In this document: in pieces, positions 59,503 through 64,000 of the stretch
How positions within the stretch are numbered: position 1 is the first letter of the stretch
Layout of the letters: each line of letters starts with the position of its first letter
From: a virus
Length of the DNA: 64,000 bases
IMG/VR virus record: IMGVR_UViG_3300025151_000022
Span: 24,236-88,235 of that record
Reading direction: 5' to 3' (one strand)
The notes under the pieces: generated by a model
Seen by the model: the letters and a program-made list of their open reading frames with translations, nothing else
What the model was told of the DNA's origin: nothing
Databases searched by the model: none
Position numbers and translations under genes: made by a program

Positions 59503-59531
59503 ATCATAGTTCTATTTACCTCAATTGTCAA
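59503..59531 (-). promoter_or_regulatory. Sigma70-type promoter
   Basis: TTGACA, 17-base spacer, TATGAT on the minus strand, overlapping the stop codon of the 90-aa gene. It drives the 65-aa gene and downstream small genes. Confidence 0.65.
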
Positions 59532-59800
59532 CTCAATGGTCTACCATGTTTATCAACCAGTCCAAGTTTTTTAATCTGAGAGAGATTAGATTTCTCACTC
59601 TTCTTAATTTTTTTGTACTGTTTAATCAGTTTATCAACCTCTTTTTTAGAGATATTGACTTTAAGTTCGTCCTCATTAGAAACAAATCCAACGCCACTTT
59701 TCTTTGTTTCTTCTTGATCATCAACATAATCATTGATGACCTCTTGAATTTCATCTCGAATCAAAGAATTTATTTGATCCCTCAATACATCATCATTCAT
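59528..59800 (-). CDS. Conserved-type helical protein, 90 aa
   Basis: A lysine- and glutamate-rich helical protein: RDEIQEVINDYVDDQEETKKSGVGF, then EVDKLIKQYKKIKKSEKSNLSQIKKLGLVDKHGRPL (in pieces). It overlaps the 111-aa gene by four bases. No motif beyond coiled-coil character. Function unknown. Confidence 0.75.
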   Translation of the reverse strand: MNDDVLRDQINSLIRDEIQEVINDYVDDQEETKKSGVGFVSNEDELKVNISKKEVDKLIKQYKKIKKSEKSNLSQIKKLGLVDKHGRPLS

Positions 59801-60132
59801 TTTCTTTTTTTACTTTCAGATGATTTGTATCCCCACAGCTTGGGTTTTACAGTTCCATATCCAAATTCGATTTTTTGAACTGCACCTGGTCCATATTTGT
59901 CATAGTACATGTCAAACAAATCTACAGACTTACTGCACCTTGTTAGATCGACACATTCTTTTCCATCACGAATATACCAAATAAGTTTTGCATCAGTGGG
60001 ATATGATTTATCATTTGCTGCTTCTAAAGACGTATTCTCCAGAAGAATTTGACAACCATAAGAAGAAGGGTCATTTGGATTTACTGATTTACTACCCATT
60101 TCTTCTTCCTTAGTTTCTACGGTTACTGTCAT
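59797..60132 (-). CDS. Conserved-type protein, 111 aa
   Basis: Start chosen at 60130-60132 (MTVTVETKEEE), which forms an ATGA overlap with the upstream gene; an ATG five codons earlier is less likely. The body reads PSSYGCQILLENTSLEAAND, KLIWYIRDGKECVDLTRCSKS and KIEFGYGTVKPKLWGY, ending in lysines. Possibly nucleic-acid binding through the basic tail. Function unknown. Confidence 0.75.
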   Translation of the reverse strand: MTVTVETKEEEMGSKSVNPNDPSSYGCQILLENTSLEAANDKSYPTDAKLIWYIRDGKECVDLTRCSKSVDLFDMYYDKYGPGAVQKIEFGYGTVKPKLWGYKSSESKKRK

Positions 60133-60731
60133 GAACGACCACCCCAAGTAATATCAGTATATGCTTCAGCAACAATCTCTTGAGTTAGTTTATATTTAGA
60201 TGAAAGTGCTTTATCCTTTACAAGGATTACTACTTCTGCTTCTTTTGGGTGAAGTCCACGAAGCATATTAATAAACATCATCTCCCTACGAGTAGTACTC
60301 AAAGTATCATTACCACCTTTCACAAAGTGATAGAGATTTTGATACTCTCTGCGGAGAGATGTTTTATTTCTCCCATCAAGATCTTGTGCGGTGGCAGATA
60401 ATCCACCTCTTGCTTCACTTGCAATATTTTCAGACAAAGATCCCTCATAAACACTTTGCTCATTTGGATCTCCATAAGGAACTTCTCCTTCAGGAAGCAT
60501 AGAAATTACAGTTTCATCAAAATTCCAAATAAAAATAGACTTCAATGAATCATGCTCATATTTCTTAAGCACTTCAATTTTTTTCGCTTTAGATCTTTGC
60601 TTCGATGCAAGTTCTAGAACTTCAAACACAAAAGGATTGGGAGGAAGATCAGGAATCTTCGTTGTAGTTTTTGTAGACGATCTAGGTTTAGTCGTCGTCT
60701 TCTTCTTCGTAGTCGTCATAACTGTTTTCAA
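60129..60731 (-). CDS. DUF6433-like protein, 200 aa
   Basis: A threonine/lysine-rich start (TTTKKKTTTKPRSSTKTTTK) precedes a domain with KAKKIEVLKKYEHDSLKSIFIWNFDETV, ILPEGEVPYGDPN-like turn, YHFVKGGNDTLSTTRREMMFINMLRGLHPKEAEVVILVKDK (in pieces). The middle matches a family of unknown function in T4-like phages that I recall as DUF6433. It overlaps the gene above by 44 bases. Its place in the early block suggests a host-takeover role, unproven. Confidence 0.75.
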   Translation of the reverse strand: MKTVMTTTKKKTTTKPRSSTKTTTKIPDLPPNPFVFEVLELASKQRSKAKKIEVLKKYEHDSLKSIFIWNFDETVISMLPEGEVPYGDPNEQSVYEGSLSENIASEARGGLSATAQDLDGRNKTSLRREYQNLYHFVKGGNDTLSTTRREMMFINMLRGLHPKEAEVVILVKDKALSSKYKLTQEIVAEAYTDITWGGRS

Positions 60732-60909
60732 ATCGTACTGCTAAAATTTCATCTGGGAGAATATTTCCATTCTCATCAAACATTTCTGGATGAGTATAGA
60801 CTGGTTGAGTTTGGAATTGATGTTCCTTTGCCAACCATCCTACCACACCTCCAACAAAAAACATCATAATGGAAATTAATGTTCCTATCGTTAATGTTAC
60901 TGCCAACAT
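60688..60909 (-). CDS. Small membrane protein, 73 aa
   Basis: One membrane segment (LTIGTLISIMMFFVGGVVGWL) and an acidic cytoplasmic-type tail ending DDYEEEDDD. Recognised by pattern as a recurrent cyanophage membrane protein. It overlaps the 200-aa gene by 44 bases. Function unknown. Confidence 0.8.
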   Translation of the reverse strand: MLAVTLTIGTLISIMMFFVGGVVGWLAKEHQFQTQPVYTHPEMFDENGNILPDEILAVRFENSYDDYEEEDDD

Positions 60910-60929
60910 CTTCTCCTGCCTCCAGAGAA

Positions 60930-61139
60930 TTACTTTTTTCTGATGTCCAGATAAAAGTTCAGATGTAATACAATTTCTCTGCGGAAGAGAGAAACCATCT
61001 TACCAAACTTTACCTGAAAAGTTTTTGGTGATTCTGGAATCTTCCTCCTATTACGTAGTAATAATTCAACCCCACGATTTATGTGGGTTTCGTGATTATT
61101 TAGTTTGTTTCTTTCGCCTTCCTGGTCTTTTTTCATTAC
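60930..61139 (-). CDS. Small basic protein, 69 aa
   Basis: Start chosen at 61137-61139 (MKKDQEGERNKLNN), where AGAGG lies seven bases upstream. The frame overlaps the 119-aa gene by 44 bases, then continues alone for about 165 bases. The product is basic (LLLRNRRKIPESPKTFQVKFGKMVSLFRRE). It is supported by the ribosome site and by filling an otherwise empty gap. Function unknown. Confidence 0.55.
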   Translation of the reverse strand, partial: VMKKDQEGERNKLNNHETHINRGVELLLRNRRKIPESPKTFQVKFGKMVSLFRREIVLHLNFYLDIRKK

Positions 61140-61455
61140 TATACCTCTCTGCATCATCTATAAAACTTTCCAAGTAATTTCTAATTTTTCTTGCTTGAGG
61201 TTTAGGAATATGTCCATAACCTTCTCGCAATTGTTTGTGTTCATTATCAGTACCACCCTTCAAATATTCATCAAGATCTAAAATAAGATTACTGATTTCA
61301 TTTGTAGTAGCACTCAAAATGAATTTGTCTATTTCGTGTTTTTTTACCTTACTGTCTTTGAGATAGTTATAGAATTTTAAATTCATTTGTCCCTCAAAGG
61401 CATTATCAATGGCATGTTCAATAAGATCATAGATGTCGATGAGGTTTTGTTCCAT
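61096..61455 (-). CDS. Conserved-type helical protein, 119 aa
   Basis: A helical protein (MEQNLIDIYDLIEHAIDNAF, QMNLKFYNYLKDSKVKKHE) with a basic tail RPGRRKKQTK. Its start shares one base with the glutaredoxin stop. Part of the talC-glutaredoxin operon. Function unknown. Confidence 0.75.
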   Translation of the reverse strand: MEQNLIDIYDLIEHAIDNAFEGQMNLKFYNYLKDSKVKKHEIDKFILSATTNEISNLILDLDEYLKGGTDNEHKQLREGYGHIPKPQARKIRNYLESFIDDAERYSNEKRPGRRKKQTK

Positions 61456-61691
61456 TAGACCAGTTTTTGTTCCCTTAGATACTTGACAGTTTCAGTGCAT
61501 CCACCGATTAGTTCGTCATCTTTGACAACTCTAGGAAAGGTAGTTCCTTCGCCAAATTGTTCATAAAATTCTTGACGACTGAAATCCCTGTTAAGTTTAT
61601 ATATGACATACTGAATTTCTGCCAACTGTAAAACTTGCTCCACTTTAGTGCAAAAGGGGCATCCATCTCTACTGTAAACTTTGAATGTCAT
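61455..61691 (-). CDS. nrdC: Glutaredoxin, 78 aa
   Basis: An active glutaredoxin by motif: VYSRDGCPFCTKVEQVL with the CPFC site (Cys11, Cys14), then TFPRV as the cis-proline loop and GGCTETVKYL in the last helix. It probably supplies electrons to ribonucleotide reductase or other phage enzymes. Its start shares one base with the talC stop (TGATG). Confidence 0.9.
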   Translation of the reverse strand: MTFKVYSRDGCPFCTKVEQVLQLAEIQYVIYKLNRDFSRQEFYEQFGEGTTFPRVVKDDELIGGCTETVKYLREQKLV

Positions 61692-62350
61692 CAGATTTTA
61701 CCAAGATTCTCATTGGCGATTCTAGCATCATTCTCAAAAATTTCAAGACCTTTATCAGTCAGAATATGATCATACATTTGATCAAATACTTTTGGTGGCA
61801 TGGTGCAAATCTCAGCGCCGTTATACCAAGAACGAATTGCACGTTGGACACTACGAATAGATGCCGATAGAACTTGAGTAGGCATACGATGAACGCGATA
61901 GAGTTCGGAGATAGATCGTACAACCTCCAGACCTGCCACTGACTGGTCGTCCAAGCGTCCTACAAAAGGCGAGACATAAGTTGCACCAGCCTTAGCAGCA
62001 AGGACTGCCTGAGCGGCACAGAAGATCAATGTGACATTAGTACGGACCTTCTCTTTAGAGAGTTCCTTACAGACCAATAGACCATCACGGGTCATAGGAA
62101 GTTTGATGGTGCTTACACTACCAAACTTATCGACCAGTCGGATTGCTTCATCCAACATATTTTGAGCATCACCCATGACTTCCATGCTGATGTCTTGCAC
62201 ACCAATATCTTTGATTTCTTGGTACACCTCTTCAGGATCTCGACCTGATTTCATAATCAATGATGGATTAGTTGTGACACCATCAACTAGTCCAGTCTCA
62301 AAATAATTGCGAATAATTTCGGTGTCTGCTGTGTCTAGGAAAATTTTCAT
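61691..62350 (-). CDS. talC: Transaldolase-like TalC, 219 aa
   Basis: The small cyanophage transaldolase (fructose-6-phosphate aldolase-like): MKIFLDTADTEIIRNYFETG, VDGVTTNPSLIMKSG, then the Schiff-base lysine region TIKLPMTRDGLLV, NVTLIFCAAQAVLAAKAGATYVSPFVGRLDD and the end FDQMYDHILTDKGLEIF. It diverts carbon through the pentose-phosphate pathway, making NADPH and ribose for phage DNA. No Shine-Dalgarno sequence is visible before the ATG, which follows directly after a terminator-like T tract. Confidence 0.95.
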   Translation of the reverse strand: MKIFLDTADTEIIRNYFETGLVDGVTTNPSLIMKSGRDPEEVYQEIKDIGVQDISMEVMGDAQNMLDEAIRLVDKFGSVSTIKLPMTRDGLLVCKELSKEKVRTNVTLIFCAAQAVLAAKAGATYVSPFVGRLDDQSVAGLEVVRSISELYRVHRMPTQVLSASIRSVQRAIRSWYNGAEICTMPPKVFDQMYDHILTDKGLEIFENDARIANENLGKI

Positions 62351-62376
62351 TAAAAAAGAGGGTTGTTACACCCTCT
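62351..62376 (-). terminator. Terminator hairpin abutting talC start
   Basis: On the minus strand AGAGGGT pairs with ACCCTCT around a six-base loop, followed by six T residues that run into the talC ATG. A promoter -10 lies one base upstream of the stem. Confidence 0.75.
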
Positions 62377-62377
62377 A

Positions 62378-62406
62378 ATTATAACTGAAATATAGTTACA
62401 AATCAA
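62378..62406 (-). promoter_or_regulatory. Sigma70-type promoter for talC
   Basis: TTGATT, 17-base spacer, TATAAT on the minus strand. The -10 is followed after one base by the terminator stem, so the predicted start point lies within the stem. Confidence 0.65.
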
Positions 62407-62600
62407 CCAACGGGATGATCTCTTAAAACCTCCCGACAAATCTTTTTACATGTTGCTTGATCATCATCACATTCAATCAAACAATCATAATAATCGTTGA
62501 TGACATCTGATTCCTCCATTGATCGATCCAGTGTTTTATTTAAACGGCGGAAAGCATCTTTCCAACCAGCAAGTTGATTATGCGAAAGTAAATTATGCAT
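62403..62600 (-). CDS. Small acidic protein, 65 aa
   Basis: Start chosen at the ATG 62598-62600 (MHNLLSHNQLAGWKDAF), because GGAGG lies five bases upstream; a GTG four codons earlier lies within that site. The end is cysteine-containing and acidic (CLIECDDDQATCKKICREVL), suggesting a metal or disulfide element. Function unknown. Confidence 0.7.
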   Translation of the reverse strand: MHNLLSHNQLAGWKDAFRRLNKTLDRSMEESDVINDYYDCLIECDDDQATCKKICREVLRDHPVG

Positions 62601-62761
62601 AATGTCCTCCACTTGTTTTAAATCATACCAAAAACTTAAAGAGTTTCACTTCATAAGTTTTTTCCTAATTCTTTTGTATATAGGAAAAATGTGTTCATTT
62701 ACACATAAATTATATAACTTTTGTTGATTTTTTACAAAAATATAGAAAGAGGAAATATTTC
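62601..62761. other. AT-rich intergenic region
   Basis: About 160 bases, very AT-rich, without a credible gene. It contains runs of A and T and no strong stem. A promoter for the 65-aa gene may be here but no clear hexamers stand out. Confidence 0.4.
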
Positions 62762-63463
62762 TTAAGATTTTAATTTATCCAAAATCTCTTGATACGCTTG
62801 AATTATATTACCCTCACCTTTCCTGAAGAGATCCTTATCCATGCTTTTATTATCTTCACTTCTCAATCTACATCCATCTGGACTGATTTCATCAGCAACT
62901 ACAATTTTACCTTCAGCAGTTGAACCAAACTCAATCTTGAAGTCAATCAAAGTAATTCCAATTCTCCGAAACATATCAGAAACAATCGCATTTACTTCTC
63001 TGGCATACTGTTTGTATTGATAAAGTTGTCTATATCCCATAACATGCAATCTATCCTCTGTAAGAAGAGGATCGTTTTTACTATCATCCTTTAGATAAAA
63101 TTCAATCAAAGGAGGATTAAACACTGTGTCTTTTGGAATGGTTGTTTGTCTAACAATAGAACCATCAGCAATATTTCTAATTACAACTTCAATAGGAATA
63201 ATCTCTACCTTCTTACATCTCATAAGAGATGGACCAGCATACTGAATGAAGTGAGTATCGATTCCTGCTTTCTCCAATTCTTTGAAAATAATACAAGAGA
63301 TCTCATTATTAATCTTACCCTTACCTTCTGGATAATCTTCTTTCTCACCATTACCAGCAGTTACTTTATCGTGGTAATGAATGAGTACTTGATCCTCCTC
63401 TATGGCTTGAATAACACTCTTTACTTTTCCTCTTACGAGTACTTTATTTGCATCTAAATTCAT
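62762..63463 (-). CDS. purC: SAICAR synthetase PurC, 233 aa
   Basis: Clear PurC: KVLVRGKVKSVIQAIEEDQVLIHYHDKVTAGNG, GKGKINNEISCIIFKELE, then SLMRCKKVEIIPIEVVIRNIADGSIVRQ and KIVVADEISPDGCRLR. It catalyses step 7 of purine synthesis (SAICAR from CAIR and aspartate). The start at 63461-63463 forms an ATGA overlap with the upstream gene, with GGAAAG a few bases before; a TTG six codons upstream is an alternative. Confidence 0.95.
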   Translation of the reverse strand: MNLDANKVLVRGKVKSVIQAIEEDQVLIHYHDKVTAGNGEKEDYPEGKGKINNEISCIIFKELEKAGIDTHFIQYAGPSLMRCKKVEIIPIEVVIRNIADGSIVRQTTIPKDTVFNPPLIEFYLKDDSKNDPLLTEDRLHVMGYRQLYQYKQYAREVNAIVSDMFRRIGITLIDFKIEFGSTAEGKIVVADEISPDGCRLRSEDNKSMDKDLFRKGEGNIIQAYQEILDKLKS

Positions 63464-63654
63464 TTCTTTCCATGTGGCCAAGGGTCAGTACCATCCGTAA
63501 TCATCGGCGGTTGTGGTTTAAATTCTGTTGGGAGTTGTATGCCAATAGCATTATCAATTTCTTCCTGAGTAGGAACAATAATTCTAAAAGCAGTTCCTTC
63601 TCTCTCAAACTCCTCATTCATTTTTATATAAGTTTCGGGAGTAATTTTTGGCAT
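63460..63654 (-). CDS. Small protein with ITPETY motif, 64 aa
   Basis: Paralogue of the 46-aa gene at 58842-58982: KITPETYIKMNEEFEREGTAFRIIVPTQEEID, then a unique proline-rich end (LPTEFKPQPPMITDG). The ATG follows directly after the T tract of the psbD terminator, with no ribosome site. It overlaps purC by four bases. Function unknown. Confidence 0.7.
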   Translation of the reverse strand: MPKITPETYIKMNEEFEREGTAFRIIVPTQEEIDNAIGIQLPTEFKPQPPMITDGTDPWPHGKK

Positions 63655-63678
63655 AAAAAAAGAGGTCCGAAGACCTCT
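63654..63678 (-). terminator. psbD terminator with UUCG loop
   Basis: On the minus strand AGAGGTC-TTCG-GACCTCT (seven pairs, a very stable UUCG tetraloop) is followed by seven T residues. It ends the psbD transcript. The next gene's ATG abuts the T tract. Confidence 0.9.
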
Positions 63679-63708
63679 AATATATCACAGAGCATTGCCT
63701 CTTGGCAA
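63679..63708 (-). promoter_or_regulatory. Sigma70-like promoter embedded in psbD end
   Basis: TTGCCA, 18-base spacer, TATATT on the minus strand. The -10 directly touches the terminator stem at 63654-63678, so transcripts from it would lack part of the 5' arm. It drives the 64-aa gene and purC. Confidence 0.55.
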
Positions 63709-64000
63709 CACCTCTTCAGGGAATACAAATGATTCGTGTGGTTGATCTACTGGTGCCATCCATGCACGAAGTCCTTCATTCAATAGAATGTTTTTCGTGT
63801 AGAAGGTTTCAAACTCTGGATCTTCTGCTGCTCTGAGTTCTTGGGAAACGAAGTCATAAGCACGAAGATTGAGAGCAAGACCAATAATACCGATGGAACT
63901 AGTCCAAAGACCCATAACAGGAACAAACAGCATAAAGAAATGCAACCACCTCTTATTGCTAAACGCAATACCGAAGATCTGAGACCAGAAACGGTTTGCA
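63685..64000 (-). CDS. psbD: Photosystem II D2 protein PsbD (5' part beyond window)
   Basis: The frame is open from the window edge to the stop at 63685-63687. It reads [21 protein letters not shown], then [31 protein letters not shown] (in pieces), [20 protein letters not shown] and the canonical end [13 protein letters not shown]-like ([12 protein letters not shown]). This is the C-terminal third of D2, which keeps photosystem II working during infection. The 5' two-thirds lie off-window. Confidence 0.98.
   Translation of the reverse strand, partial: ANRFWSQIFGIAFSNKRWLHFFMLFVPVMGLWTSSIGIIGLALNLRAYDFVSQELRAAEDPEFETFYTKNILLNEGLRAWMAPVDQPHESFVFPEEVLPRGNAL

Noticed and set aside
1-64000. CRISPR arrays, transposons, integrase or attachment sites
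   Set aside because: No regularly spaced repeats, transposase, recombinase or terminal inverted repeats were seen.

Overview
This window is part of an AT-rich genome of a T4-like cyanomyovirus, a contractile-tailed phage of marine Synechococcus or Prochlorococcus. The evidence is a set of T4 core homologues (gp4, gp5, gp26, gp27-like, gp32, gp33, gp48, gp53, gp54, gp59) together with typical cyanophage host-like genes: psbD (photosystem II D2), purC, talC (transaldolase), a glutaredoxin, thyX, phoH and a DUF1825-like gene. Almost every gene is on the minus strand, so transcription mostly runs from the high to the low coordinates. The exception is a four-gene plus-strand block at about 49.9-52.8 kb. 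No integrase, transposon, CRISPR array or reverse transcriptase is visible.

Layout. (1) 1-30.8 kb, minus: a long array of virion and fibre/adhesin genes. They are mosaics of eukaryotic-looking beta-domains: FG-GAP and Kelch-like propellers, Calx-beta, PKD, Ig-like, a cupredoxin and a glycine-rich domain. A possible protein-modification cassette (two intact 2OG-Fe(II) oxygenase genes, one degenerate copy and two glycosyltransferases) lies inside the array at 5.9-10.1 kb. (2) 30.9-33.4 kb: a terminator, a Mom/GNAT-like DNA-modification protein, tRNA-Thr(UGU), tRNA-Leu(UAA), several small genes, another 2OG oxygenase and two consensus sigma70 promoters. (3) 33.4-49.9 kb, minus: structural and baseplate genes. 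These include two related fibre-like proteins, a separate spike-needle protein, a PA14-like repeat protein, gp5 without lysozyme, a gp27-like hub, two tape-measure-like proteins carrying different wall-degrading domains, gp51-like, gp26 and gp54. (4) 49.9-52.8 kb, plus: gp4, an unknown gene, gp48 and gp53. (5) 52.8-57.5 kb, minus: replication and late-transcription accessories (gp32, DUF1825-like, gp59, gp33, PD-(D/E)XK exonuclease, PhoH, ThyX). (6) 57.5-62.6 kb, minus: many small overlapping early genes, including a degenerate glutaredoxin and a frameshifted gene, then talC and glutaredoxin. (7) 62.7-64 kb: purC, a small paralogous gene and the 3' end of psbD.

How it fits together. The early and middle genes are served by sigma70-type promoters (TTGACA-17-TATAAT class) that the host polymerase could read. 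The structural genes are preceded by TATAAATA-like late promoters, consistent with gp33 being encoded here. PsbD, TalC, PurC, ThyX and glutaredoxin would support light energy capture, pentose-phosphate carbon flow and nucleotide synthesis during infection. The most unusual features are the domain-shuffled adhesin array with its embedded oxygenase/glycosyltransferase cassette, the Mom-like gene, a cupredoxin inserted into a fibre protein, and two sites where a promoter start point falls inside a terminator stem so that only read-through transcripts would carry the complete hairpin. All functions are inferred from reading the sequence; no database search was run.
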